From Novosphingobium kaempferiae (GTDB taxonomy: Bacteria > Pseudomonadota > Alphaproteobacteria > Sphingomonadales > Sphingomonadaceae), in the NCBI RefSeq assembly GCF_021227995.1, contig NZ_CP089301.1, positions 2,728,001-2,792,000 of the forward strand: a stretch of 64,000 bases of DNA, given 5' to 3'. Position 1 is the first letter of the stretch. Each line of letters opens with the position of its first letter. Both the position numbers and the translations under genes were made by a program. The notes under the pieces were generated by a model that saw only the letters and a list, made by a program, of their open reading frames with translations, did not search any database and was not told where the DNA came from. Shown piece after piece: positions 17,701 through 25,632 of the stretch.

Positions 17701-18226
17701 ACCGGCCCGCCGTGTCGATCAGCACGGCTTCGTCGGTGAACCACCAGTCGCAGTTGGGCGTCTTGGGCTGGCCGCGAAGCGCGCGATATTCCCCCGCAAC
17801 GGCGGTCGGAAACTCCAAGCCGCAGTTCAGCAGCGCGGTGGTCTTGCCCGCACCCGAAGGCCCGATGATCGCATACCACGGCAACTGGTAGGCATAGGCC
17901 CCGCGCGAGCCGACTTTCGCCGACTTGAGCATGTCGAGCGCCTGCGTCAGCTTGGCGGAAATCTCGTCGCGATCGGCCGCGCCCGGCTCGGGCTTGAGCG
18001 CATCCATCATCGCCGCGTTCTTCGCCTTGTCGCGCCGGATCGACAGCAGCCACAGCACGCCCACGACGATCAGCGGCAACAGCGCAACGAACGTCGTGAC
18101 CGGCCACCAGCCGAGCGGACGGAACCCTGCGATCGAGACCAGCGGGCCGACGAAGAACAGCAGCAGCCCGAGCGCCACCGCGCCGAGCACCCGCCAGAAC
18201 CAGCGATTCCTGAAAAGCGCCTTCAT
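14798..18226 (-). CDS. tssM: T6SS membrane-complex protein TssM (IcmF/VasK)
   Basis: TssM is the large inner-membrane subunit of the T6SS envelope complex, spanning to the periplasm and binding TssL. The 1,142-residue protein has two N-terminal membrane segments (about 13-32 and 42-63), a cytoplasmic domain with an intact P-loop GPSGAGKT at 122-129, a third membrane segment near 425-450 and a long periplasmic C-terminus. The ATG at 18226 follows a purine-rich ribosome site (GGGGGAGCGGG); the frame is open upstream but would run into tssL. The gap to tssL is 16 bp. It is the last gene of the leftward T6SS set. Family identity is firm from architecture and context. Confidence 0.93.
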   Translation of the reverse strand: MKALFRNRWFWRVLGAVALGLLLFFVGPLVSIAGFRPLGWWPVTTFVALLPLIVVGVLWLLSIRRDKAKNAAMMDALKPEPGAADRDEISAKLTQALDMLKSAKVGSRGAYAYQLPWYAIIGPSGAGKTTALLNCGLEFPTAVAGEYRALRGQPKTPNCDWWFTDEAVLIDTAGRYVTQDDDASADAAGWKSFLELLQQYRPLQPLNGVIVAIPAPDFVDPAKMAEHARHIRARLAEIARELGQDLPVYVLVTKADLLAGFREYFRSSTDSESDQVFGATAKGDQPDNQSVLDGFEALVTSVSSRVVERMQNEPQMHLRAQIAAFPAQLASLQAPIGKLLEALGQKSRFDNPARVRGVYLASSIQTGNPVDRILLSVGAPATHSAQAVGTGRSYFLKRFFSDLLIPEQGMAGRNPLAEKRAGQRYTLAIAASLAALTICCGIWTWGYFRNLSLIDRVFATAEAYANVRANGGGGVDEDIAALGILGEATTEMAEASDFGLGLGQGGRLSAELGGIYGRDLKRRLAPILVGLAEQRMASDGENPSALYDDLKSYLILGGQGPAMGEHVVAWVQPAWIERGGGNAESQAGELARHAKALFDGNFAPQTIDAGRVEGARSVLRAQPAAVRVYGRLKSKALETGEETWTTRENAGPQPEIFFDTSGAFAPGAGVPALFTRNGYDKIFLPIVGKGATLLEEEKWVVGDTGKAQLSPGELAGLKSDLERLYFAEFLDRWQSYTGSIKVRQVASLGENVQRMRDAGGPLSPIKPLLTAIAKATDMTPAAGAPKPSGKLAQAMTMAGNAGVLPTGGGDGGRQAVVDAFLPLRIFVGKGEGAPLDAWLQTLTQLADKLNVIAVLPGGGGETGSQQSMEAKAAILQLDQTANSMPAPAGIWAKTVASDANVALGGARVAQMGAAMSGSFGESCANGLVKAYPVMPGSGNDLAVADFARFFSPQGLFANFVNTELGGYLDRTPPVWMPKENAGEIGLTEGTVRAMQAADTITRTFFGADPNSPRLSYQIEPVALSGADAVTLQVDGQTLRYDGKAAIPSTFDWPGSGGSSLSFTLAGGAPAQRTWNGPWAVFRMMKVAAIKGGASPAIGEGSLTQGGARFDFRIRTFAGGNPFVVDPFVKVGCPTIGSAAAAG

Positions 18227-18242
18227 GGTGCCCGCTCCCCCC

Positions 18243-19706
18243 TCAACGCCAGTTGATGTCGTTGGCGACGCGCAGTTCGACGCGGCGATTGCGCGTGCGT
18301 CCCTCGTCACTCGAATTGTCGCCGATGGGCTGTGTTGCGCCGAACCCTGCGATCGATAGGCGCGATGCATCGGCCAGGCCGGAACCCTCGATCGCCTGCG
18401 CCACCGACTGCGCCCGCGCCTCCGACAGTTCCTGGTTCGACGGGAACTGCAGCGAGTGGATCGCCTGATCGTCGGTATGCCCCTCCACCTTGATCGGCCC
18501 CTTGGTGAGGTTGGCCGCCTCGGCGAGATGGGCGAACGTATCGCTCCACGCGCCCGATGCATCGGCCTGCGCCGAAGCGAACAGGCCCTGGTTGTGCAGG
18601 CGGATGACGATCTCGTTGCCCTCCCGCGTCAATTCGAGACGACCGGCGGCCACGTCCGGGCGCAGGATGTCCTGGAACTTCTCGTAGAGCGGCGTCTCCG
18701 CCTGCGCCGGGGGTGAAGGCGGCGGTGGTAAGGCCACGGTCCCGACGGCGCGATCGACCGCCTCGATCGCGGCATTGCTCCGGCTCGACAGGTGCATCAG
18801 CAGCGCCGCGAAGACCAGCAGCGCCACCACGCCGATCGCCGCGAGCACGGCCCACCAGGGAATCTGCGAGCCGAAGCGGCCCGCGGCGATCTTCTGCCCA
18901 TGCCACTGCGGCGAAAGCTCCCCGCTGGGCGCGGCGCGCTGGCGCTGCACCAGCGCGGCCAGACCGGCACGTCGCTGCGCAAGGATGTTCTGCCCGCGCG
19001 GATCGAGCGCCGCGCGGCCTTCGAAGCCGAGCGACAGGCACAGGTAGAGCAGTTCGATCAGGCGCGGCTCGCTGTTGGGATCGCGCTCCATCTGTTCGGC
19101 GAACTGGAACATGCGGTCGCCGCCCCGCGCGTCCTTGTGATAGACGACGAGCAGGCTCTGCGTGGACCACTGGCTCTGCCCGCCCCAAGGGGTCGACATC
19201 ACCGCATCGTCGATGAAGGCGCACAGGATGTAGTGCGCAAGCTGCACCGACTTCGCCTCGAGCCCCAGCGCACGCGCACGCTTGGTGAAGGCGTCAAGCT
19301 CGGCGACGGTTGTGCGGCGCAGGGCCTCGAGGTCCGGGCCCACGGCCATGGTCTTGATGTGATTGGCCAGCAGGATCAGCCGCCCGGCCGCTGCAACGAC
19401 GGGCTCCGGCCCATAGAGGTTGGGCTCTCCCGGAGCGAAATCGATCCTCCCGCCGCCGCCCTGCGACGCGGCAGGCAGCGGAGGTGGAGCGCCCCACTGC
19501 GCGCCTCCACCCTGAGGCGAAGCCGGCTGTCCGGGCGCGGGCGAAACCGGCACGCCCGGCGCAGATGGCGGCGATTGCGGGAAGCCTTGAGGCGGCTGAT
19601 AGGACGGCTGCTGCGGAAAGCCCGCCGGCGGCGGCGTACCCCCGCCAGCCGGGCGGAATACAGTGGCGTCGTCGCCTCCGTCCTTGCCGTTGTCGTCGCC
19701 GGTCAT
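18243..19706 (-). CDS. tssL: T6SS protein TssL (DotU) with C-terminal OmpA/peptidoglycan-binding domain
   Basis: The 487-residue inner-membrane protein partners TssM. It has a Gly/Pro/Gln-rich cytoplasmic N-terminal tail (1-~95), a DotU helical domain (about 100-270), one membrane segment (about 286-308) and an OmpA-like C-terminal domain (about 400-487) with GHTDD and a LSEARAQSV helix. This makes it an evolved TssL that can grip peptidoglycan itself, which matters because no TssJ or separate TagL is obvious. The start ATG at 19706 overlaps the tssK stop (ATGA). The extreme N-terminus contains DATVFRP with T15 in the position of a likely phosphosite. In Agrobacterium tumefaciens, TssL is phosphorylated on an N-terminal threonine by PpkA and read by Fha; the parallel here is inferred. 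Confidence 0.93.
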   Translation of the reverse strand: MTGDDNGKDGGDDATVFRPAGGGTPPPAGFPQQPSYQPPQGFPQSPPSAPGVPVSPAPGQPASPQGGGAQWGAPPPLPAASQGGGGRIDFAPGEPNLYGPEPVVAAAGRLILLANHIKTMAVGPDLEALRRTTVAELDAFTKRARALGLEAKSVQLAHYILCAFIDDAVMSTPWGGQSQWSTQSLLVVYHKDARGGDRMFQFAEQMERDPNSEPRLIELLYLCLSLGFEGRAALDPRGQNILAQRRAGLAALVQRQRAAPSGELSPQWHGQKIAAGRFGSQIPWWAVLAAIGVVALLVFAALLMHLSSRSNAAIEAVDRAVGTVALPPPPSPPAQAETPLYEKFQDILRPDVAAGRLELTREGNEIVIRLHNQGLFASAQADASGAWSDTFAHLAEAANLTKGPIKVEGHTDDQAIHSLQFPSNQELSEARAQSVAQAIEGSGLADASRLSIAGFGATQPIGDNSSDEGRTRNRRVELRVANDINWR

Positions 19707-21046
19707 TGCTGCTGCCCCCGGATCGCCCACATCTCCAGTTCGAGGCCGGGAATCTCGCCCGCGACGTGCAACGCCACCGCGCCCGAGGTCCGCACCGCCT
19801 GCCACTGCTCATGGCGCGCATTGATGTTGAAATAGACCGTATTGGCGCGGAACGGGATCTGCCGCGGTTCCGCCGCCATCGGGTAGAGGTCTGCACCGGG
19901 AAGGTGGCGATTGACGAGATCGCGGATATGCTCGACCGATCCGATCTTGGTCAGGCGCGGCATGTTGGCGCGCAACTGCTCGGTATCGACACCCGCACGC
20001 ACCGCCAGCACGAACGACGCCGTCGTGAACAGCGAGCGGTCCTCGATCTGCCCGACCTGGATGCCATAGCCGCGCGCGGTCAGCGGAATCGCCACCGCCG
20101 TCTGCTCGAATACCTTGCTGAGCGAACGGCGCAGGTCGCCCATCACCGCATCGAAGCACAGGCGCTGCTGGCGATGCTGATAGAGCGGCATGAACGTCGG
20201 CCGGTTCGACGTCTGCGTGAACGTCGACAGTTCCCCCGCGATCGAACAGAGCATCCCGTAGAAGTCCGCCGGGTGGATCGCAGGTAGCGCCGAGAGATGC
20301 TTCAGCAGCGCCTCGGTGCGGTTCGCGACCATCAGCATCAGGAAGTCGGTGATATCCGCGACCGCCTTCGCCCCCGGCGTGCCCAGACGCCCCGCAATCG
20401 CCTCCGCCCGCTGGTGGACCATGCCTTCGAGTTCGGTGATGAACCCCGACAAGACCGGGCTGGCCGTCACCGAAACGCAGCAGGGAATGAAGCCATTGTC
20501 GAGCACGACCGAATCGTCGGTGCGCCGCTCCACCACGCGAGCGATCGGCAGGGTCACGTAACCGTCGAGCCCCTCCGCCTCGGTCCGCAGGGACAGTTGC
20601 AGCCGTCCGACGTTCATCGCCACCCGCGAACTCGCGCCGTAGACGGTGTCCACGGCCTCGAACTCTTCGGCGACGAAGCGGGTCTCGGCCTGCCCGCTGC
20701 GGTCCAGCGCGACATCGGCAATACCGGCGCGGCTTTCGGGGATGCACAAATGCACCACCTGATCGCGGACATCGCGCATGACCTCAAGCGGCTTGGGCGC
20801 GGCGGCCTGCCCGGGGATGCGGAAAGGCGTGCCGTCCTCGAACACGCCCGAGCAGCGGTTGATGACGATCTTGCCGGTCTCGAGCGGACCGTCGCCGATC
20901 TCGATCTGGTGAACGCCGTAGCCATGCGCGACGAGGGGCCCGACACGCGCTTCCAGCTGTTCGCCGGCGAACCGTTCGAACTGCTGGAAATGCTGCGGCC
21001 GCAGGAACATGCCTTCCGACCAGACAGGCTTGTTCTCCCACGTCAC
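19703..21046 (-). CDS. tssK: T6SS baseplate protein TssK
   Basis: TssK is the trimeric adaptor that connects the TssEFG baseplate to the TssL-TssM membrane complex. The 447-residue length is normal for the family, and the N-terminus has the family signature (WSEGMFLRPQHFQQ). The region around residues 90-130 (VHLCIPE) and the tail follow the usual TssK pattern. The start ATG at 21046 places the family motif at residues 9-22, as in other TssKs. It lies 44 bp after tagH and its stop overlaps the tssL start. I see nothing unusual in it. Confidence 0.94.
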   Translation of the reverse strand: MTWENKPVWSEGMFLRPQHFQQFERFAGEQLEARVGPLVAHGYGVHQIEIGDGPLETGKIVINRCSGVFEDGTPFRIPGQAAAPKPLEVMRDVRDQVVHLCIPESRAGIADVALDRSGQAETRFVAEEFEAVDTVYGASSRVAMNVGRLQLSLRTEAEGLDGYVTLPIARVVERRTDDSVVLDNGFIPCCVSVTASPVLSGFITELEGMVHQRAEAIAGRLGTPGAKAVADITDFLMLMVANRTEALLKHLSALPAIHPADFYGMLCSIAGELSTFTQTSNRPTFMPLYQHRQQRLCFDAVMGDLRRSLSKVFEQTAVAIPLTARGYGIQVGQIEDRSLFTTASFVLAVRAGVDTEQLRANMPRLTKIGSVEHIRDLVNRHLPGADLYPMAAEPRQIPFRANTVYFNINARHEQWQAVRTSGAVALHVAGEIPGLELEMWAIRGQQQ

Positions 21047-21090
21047 AGGCTCGTCCCCCCGTTGCCCAAGACTACGTCCCCTAAAAGACT

Positions 21091-22527
21091 CTAACGTGTA
21101 GACTTCATGAACTTTTCATAGCCTTCGCGAAAGGCCGAACTCATGATTCCATTGGCATTCGACGTCGCATCTTTTCGCAGGTTTTCATAGACGGTTACAT
21201 AGAGCGACCAGCGATCGATGCCCCGCTTGCCGAGAAAACCCTTCTTCTGACTTTGCGCGGCCTCCACCAGCCTTTCCATCTCCACAGGAGAAAGGCGCGA
21301 GAACGCCGTCGTCAGGGCATTCTGGACGCCCGCCAGCATGGCCATCTGGTGCTTCTTGATGTCCTCGAACGAACTGCGCACCGCCTCCGCGCCATCCATG
21401 AAACCGGGCAGAGGCTGGCCGATGACGACCTTCGCCGCATCGAACGCGGGCAGGTGCTTGAGCGGGTTGTTGCGACCCATGCTGAGCTGCGTGCGTTCCA
21501 CCCGGAACTCGTCCTTGAAGGTCGCGCGGTCCTGCAGGATGTCGCACAGGCCCAGCACAACCTGACGATAGAGCACGCCAAGGCGGTACATGGCGTCGGG
21601 CGGAAGCTTCATCTCTTCGGGCGTGACACCGGCGCCTTCGTAGAATGCGGCCCATCCGGCCGCATCAGCGGTTGGAGCAGCCGGTGCCGACGGCGGCGTG
21701 ACCGTGACACCGGCAACGGGCGTCTCGGGCATCGACTGGGCACCCGGGACGTCGCCAAAACCGCTGAAAGGCTCCCCTGCGAACGCGTCGTTCTGCGCCG
21801 GCGGCGCAGGCCGATCCGGCATCGGAATCGAGGGAAACGGATCGAACTCAGGGATCGGCTGTCCGTCGCCTACGCCGTTACCGGGGGCCGCCCAGTCCTC
21901 CGGGATGCCGACGCTGCCACCAGCGAACGCAGACTCCGCCATGATCGGGCGCGGCACGAAGGCCTCGCCCAACGGCGATCCGAAGCCGAAGTCGCCGATG
22001 GGTGGGGATGGCGGCTGCGCGCCGAAATCCGACATCGGCGGAGCACCGAACGCGTTGCCGGAGAGGAAGTCATGAATCTCTCCGCCGCCGAGATCGCCAA
22101 GGAACGGATCGGACGGCCCTGCCCCCCAGATGTCGTCGCCCGCAGTGCTCCCGCCCATCGGCAGCGGCGGTGGAGGCGACGGCGCGAAGGATGCGCCCAT
22201 CGCATCGGCCGGAGTGCTGATGGTGATGACGAAGTCGTTGATGACCAGCCGATCACCCGGCCTGATCGCCACCGGCTGCCCCGGCACGATCCGCTGCCCA
22301 GGCGCATTGAGCGCGACGCCGTTCTTGCTGGTATCGGTGACGTAGAGGTCCAGCCCCATCGCCGCGATGGTGCAATGTTCGCGACTGACGAAGCCCTGCT
22401 CGTCGGGCAGAATCAGGTCGCAACTCTTCTCGCTGCGGCCGACCTTGATCTGCCCCGCATCGATCTGGCGGCGGTCGAAGAAACTGCCCGGCGCATCGTT
22501 CAGCCGAGAGAGAAGCAGGGTCCACAT
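21091..22527 (-). CDS. tagH: T6SS-associated FHA-domain protein TagH
   Basis: The 478-residue cytoplasmic protein has an N-terminal forkhead-associated domain with the phosphothreonine-binding signatures GRS (about residue 30), SREH (about 48) and KNG (about 68). A long Pro/Gly-rich linker (about 115-290) follows, then a helical C-terminal domain typical of TagH/ImpI (including RNNPLKH and a segment ending YEKFMKS). Such proteins read threonine phosphorylation made by PpkA and promote T6SS assembly. A second FHA protein at 43158-44078 has a related C-terminal domain, so this system has two readers. Only 4 bp separate it from the preceding small gene, indicating one operon. Confidence 0.9.
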   Translation of the reverse strand: MWTLLLSRLNDAPGSFFDRRQIDAGQIKVGRSEKSCDLILPDEQGFVSREHCTIAAMGLDLYVTDTSKNGVALNAPGQRIVPGQPVAIRPGDRLVINDFVITISTPADAMGASFAPSPPPPLPMGGSTAGDDIWGAGPSDPFLGDLGGGEIHDFLSGNAFGAPPMSDFGAQPPSPPIGDFGFGSPLGEAFVPRPIMAESAFAGGSVGIPEDWAAPGNGVGDGQPIPEFDPFPSIPMPDRPAPPAQNDAFAGEPFSGFGDVPGAQSMPETPVAGVTVTPPSAPAAPTADAAGWAAFYEGAGVTPEEMKLPPDAMYRLGVLYRQVVLGLCDILQDRATFKDEFRVERTQLSMGRNNPLKHLPAFDAAKVVIGQPLPGFMDGAEAVRSSFEDIKKHQMAMLAGVQNALTTAFSRLSPVEMERLVEAAQSQKKGFLGKRGIDRWSLYVTVYENLRKDATSNANGIMSSAFREGYEKFMKSTR

Positions 22528-22531
22528 GCGA

Positions 22532-23155
22532 TCAGGCAGGCCTCGCTTCGGCCAGCCTGCCCCGCAGGTCTGCCTGAGCCTGAGCGCCGTTGCCTCCGCC
22601 CATCAGCGCGAGCCCGATCGCCAGCCAGTCGGCAAAGGCGTAGCGTCCCGCCAGCGCGGGATCCTGCGACAGAAGCAGCAGCGCCACACGCGTCGCCACC
22701 CCGGGCAGATACGACGGCGGCGGCACCGGCTGCTGCCCGCGCGGCGCGATGGAGGGGCCGGACCAGAACGCGGCGGTGGCCACCCATGCCGGTGCGAAAT
22801 CCGGGTCGCAGGCATTGGCGATCTCGCCCGCCATCTCGGCGTCGGCGCCACTGCCGCCCTGCACCCACCGTTCGGCCACCGTGACTGCGGCGAGATCCTG
22901 CTTGCGCCGGTCGAGGTCGGGCAGCAGGCGGACCGCAAGGCAGGCCCACCAGACCGCCTGCCGATGCGGCAGGATCAGCGACAGCACATGCACCGCATCG
23001 CGCACCTGCCCCACATCGACGAGCGCGGTCACAAGCTTCTCCGGATGCCCGATCCGGCCGAGTATCGCCCGCCCTTCCGGCGTAAGGTCCGCCTTCGCTT
23101 CCAGTTCGGCGCGCTGGAAACGAAAAGGCACGAAAACAGGCGGAGTCGAGGCCAT
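22532..23155 (-). CDS. T6SS-linked small protein of unknown function (DUF6931-like)
   Basis: This 207-residue protein has no signal peptide and is rich in Ala, Leu and Trp-containing helices (for example AVWWACLAVRLLP). It resembles a small helical-repeat family found in alphaproteobacterial T6SS loci that I believe is called DUF6931; that name is from memory and should be checked. Its start overlaps the vgrG stop by one base and its stop is 4 bp from tagH, so it is translationally embedded between spike and FHA genes. Plausible roles are a VgrG adaptor/chaperone or a regulator partner of TagH. Neither is shown by sequence. Confidence 0.7.
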   Translation of the reverse strand: MASTPPVFVPFRFQRAELEAKADLTPEGRAILGRIGHPEKLVTALVDVGQVRDAVHVLSLILPHRQAVWWACLAVRLLPDLDRRKQDLAAVTVAERWVQGGSGADAEMAGEIANACDPDFAPAWVATAAFWSGPSIAPRGQQPVPPPSYLPGVATRVALLLLSQDPALAGRYAFADWLAIGLALMGGGNGAQAQADLRGRLAEARPA

Positions 23156-25023
23156 CAGTTGATCTTCACCAGAGAGCCTTGGGCCGTCAATATGGCGTCG
23201 GCCTTTACCTCCACCATGGCTCCATTAAGCTTGGCCTGCGCAGTACCGGTCATCTCGAGTTGGGCGTCCGCCTTGATCGTGATCTTGGTCGACTTGATCT
23301 CGATCGCCGTAGGCGTGAGCTTGATCGACGAGCCGCCGACCTTGATCTCGATCTCCGTCTGCGATTCCAGCAGGTTCTTGTCGGTCACCGTCACCGTGCG
23401 GGTAGATTTGACGTCGACCGTCTCCTTGCCCTCCACCGTGCGCTTGCGGTCGCGCTTGACCTCAAGCGTCTGGTCACGCTTGATCGTCCCCCAGTCGTCC
23501 TGATCGACCTCGCGGCGATAATCGCGTCCGGTATAGAGCTTGATCTCCTCGTTGCCCTCCTTGTCCTCGAAGTAGAACTCCTGGACGATGGAGCCGTTCT
23601 TCTCGGTCACAGAGCGCCAACCCGTCTGCGTGACCTTGCTGGCGGGATCGAAAGGATAGGCCTGCGACGGCGTGTAAACCGTACCCGTGACGAGCGGCAG
23701 GTCGGGGTTGCCGTACAGAAAATCGATGATGACGCGCGTACCGATGCGCGGAAAGAACTGCGCGCCGTGGGTCGAGTGCGCCCATTGCTGCTGCACGGGT
23801 ATCCAGACCTGCTTCGGAAACCCGGCCGAGGAATAGTCCCGCGCGTTCGAGATCGCGACCGGAATGCGCCATTCGTCGTCGACCTTGATCTCGCCCGCAG
23901 ACGCCCCGTCGAACTCGACGACGCCGAGCATCGGCCCCGGCGCCTGCCGCGCGGGCGTATCGACGCGCGGGCGCCAGATCTTCGTCGCGTCGATGGCGGT
24001 GAAGCGGTTGGAGTAATGCCCGGTGCCGGCGCCTTCGAACATCCAGGGGTCGTAAGCGGAGTGGGTCACGCTGGTCAGCACCACCCGACGCGGTGCGAAA
24101 CCGGCCCCGTCGCCATGGATTTCCACGCGACCGCCCGCCATGAAGCTGGACTCGATCGAATTGCCCTCGACCTTGTCGGCGACCTGCCCGCCATGCTCGT
24201 CCGTCGCCTTCTGGCGGCTGCCGACGTCACCCGACGCCATCGCCTCGTAGCCGATCGTCTCGTATTCGTGGCTATAGACCGCACCCCAGGCGTCGCCGGA
24301 CGAACTGTCCTTCAGGAACGGTTCGTCCAGTTTGTTGACGTTGAACGAGACGTGCTTGTGCTTGCGCGATGCGGCCGCGTAGTGCCGCTCCAGCGTGCCG
24401 ATATGGCCGATCTTGCTGCCCGCCTTGAACTCGACCGGCCCGGCGGCGATGTCCACGTAACTCGCGGGTTTGTCCGTCACGACCATCTTGTGCCGGTATG
24501 CCCCCGCACTTCTGTCGTAGACGAAGAAATAGAGGATGCCGTCCTGCGCCAGCAGCCGGGCGAGAAAGTCGATCTCGCTCTCATCGTAGCGCACGGCGTA
24601 GCCGCGCTTGGGCGGAGTTGCGGCGACCGACACGGTCTTCACCAGACCCGTCACGTCGGCCGTCATGCCCTCGAATATCTCGACGCTGTTCTTGTCCTGC
24701 ACGAAATGCGTCGCGCTGGCGTAGGACAGCGCGTGATAGGCGGGCCGGACCTGCACGAAGATGCGCCCGACGTCGTCGTTCACGACCTTGCGCGCGGCAT
24801 AGATGCGCCCCGCGAAGATGCGCTCTTCTCCGGCTCCGGGATAGATGTCGAACTCCGCCAGCTTGCCGATCCAGCTGGTGAGATCGGGTTCGGCGCTGGT
24901 AATCAGTTCCAGACGATAGTCGAAAGGCTGGGAAATCTCTTCCCGCCCCTCGAAACCGACCAGAGCGTAATCCTCCACCGTCGCATCGGCGAGGACGCGA
25001 AGATTGAGAAGGTGCTTTTCCAT
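23155..25023 (-). CDS. vgrG: T6SS spike protein VgrG (TssI)
   Basis: The 622-residue protein forms the trimeric needle tip (gp27/gp5-like) on the Hcp tube. It has the N-terminal gp27-like part (motifs such as EDYALVGFEG and GREEISQPFDY), a gp5 OB-fold region (near IGTRVIIDFLYGNPDLP) and a C-terminal beta-helix of alternating K/T/V/I strands. It ends conventionally (QGSLVKIN) without an appended toxin domain, so it is a non-evolved VgrG. The ATG at 25023 is preceded by hcp and a strong hairpin in the 76-bp gap, and its stop overlaps the next gene start. Cargo must be carried by other means, for example PAAR or adaptor effectors. Confidence 0.95.
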   Translation of the reverse strand: MEKHLLNLRVLADATVEDYALVGFEGREEISQPFDYRLELITSAEPDLTSWIGKLAEFDIYPGAGEERIFAGRIYAARKVVNDDVGRIFVQVRPAYHALSYASATHFVQDKNSVEIFEGMTADVTGLVKTVSVAATPPKRGYAVRYDESEIDFLARLLAQDGILYFFVYDRSAGAYRHKMVVTDKPASYVDIAAGPVEFKAGSKIGHIGTLERHYAAASRKHKHVSFNVNKLDEPFLKDSSSGDAWGAVYSHEYETIGYEAMASGDVGSRQKATDEHGGQVADKVEGNSIESSFMAGGRVEIHGDGAGFAPRRVVLTSVTHSAYDPWMFEGAGTGHYSNRFTAIDATKIWRPRVDTPARQAPGPMLGVVEFDGASAGEIKVDDEWRIPVAISNARDYSSAGFPKQVWIPVQQQWAHSTHGAQFFPRIGTRVIIDFLYGNPDLPLVTGTVYTPSQAYPFDPASKVTQTGWRSVTEKNGSIVQEFYFEDKEGNEEIKLYTGRDYRREVDQDDWGTIKRDQTLEVKRDRKRTVEGKETVDVKSTRTVTVTDKNLLESQTEIEIKVGGSSIKLTPTAIEIKSTKITIKADAQLEMTGTAQAKLNGAMVEVKADAILTAQGSLVKIN

Positions 25024-25051
25024 TTCCGTCTACCGCTAGCGGACCGGGCCT

Positions 25052-25090
25052 GCGGGATGAGCAGCCCCAAACCGGGGTTGCTCATCCCGC
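25052..25090 (-). terminator. Strong hairpin between hcp and vgrG (attenuator or mRNA-stabilising)
   Basis: GCGGGATGAGCA-GCCCC and GGGG-TTGCTCATCCCGC form a ~17-bp stem with one imperfect pair and a short loop rich in A. There is no T-run on the transcribed strand, so it is unlikely to be a full intrinsic terminator. In this position it could reduce read-through into vgrG or protect the 3' end of the hcp message, giving the high Hcp:VgrG ratio the machine needs. Confidence 0.6.
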
Positions 25091-25099
25091 CGCCTTCGG

Positions 25100-25570
25100 T
25101 CAGCCGACCGCGTTTTCGATCAGGCTGTAGATCAGGTGCGTCGGGCTGCCACCCTGCTTGCCGTCGCGGCCGGTGAACGACCAGTCGAACTTGGTGAAGT
25201 TCAGCGACAGCGATTCCGACGGCAGATCGCCACCGCTCGACATGCTGAAGCCGGAAATGATGACTTCCTCAAGCTTCAGCGTGGCGTAGGCGACGGCCTC
25301 GCCCTTGCTTGCCGCGGTGAACGACACGGTACCAGTGCCGACCGCTTCACCCTTGAGCAGCGACTTGAACAGGCCTTCGGACGACTTGTCGACCACCTTG
25401 GTCGCCGTGATTTCCGAGACGCTCGGCTCGCTCGTCGTGCGGTCGCCGCCACGCGCGCTGCTGACGCCAAGGCCGGCTCCCCACTGGAAGCTGTTCAGCT
25501 CGATCTGGTCCTCGAACCCCTTGGTCGTGGTGCTGCCCTTGATGCTGTCGATCTTGAGATAAATAGCCAC
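25100..25570 (-). CDS. hcp: T6SS tube protein Hcp (TssD)
   Basis: Hcp forms the hexameric rings stacked as the inner tube. The 156-residue protein shows family features: start AIYLKIDSIKG, internal IELNSFQWG, the KLEEVIISGF strand and a C-terminal HLIYSLIENA. The start is GTG at 25570 with an excellent ribosome site (AAGGAGG, 6 nt upstream); a nearby ATG at 25575 is out of frame. It lies 62 bp after clpV, enough for its own leader, and is followed by a strong hairpin. The size suggests a plain structural Hcp without an effector extension. Confidence 0.95.
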   Translation of the reverse strand: MAIYLKIDSIKGSTTTKGFEDQIELNSFQWGAGLGVSSARGGDRTTSEPSVSEITATKVVDKSSEGLFKSLLKGEAVGTGTVSFTAASKGEAVAYATLKLEEVIISGFSMSSGGDLPSESLSLNFTKFDWSFTGRDGKQGGSPTHLIYSLIENAVG

Positions 25571-25632
25571 TGCATGCCTCCTTCGACTTTATTTTCATGC
25601 CCGGGCCGGCCTTCCGGTCGGGCGTCACGCAC

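Noticed and set aside
15695..18256. Long open frame opposite tssM
   Set aside because: It is a shadow of the GC-rich tssM gene with no recognisable protein family.
25573..25575. ATG just upstream of hcp
   Set aside because: It is out of frame with the Hcp protein; GTG at 25570 with AAGGAGG is the start.
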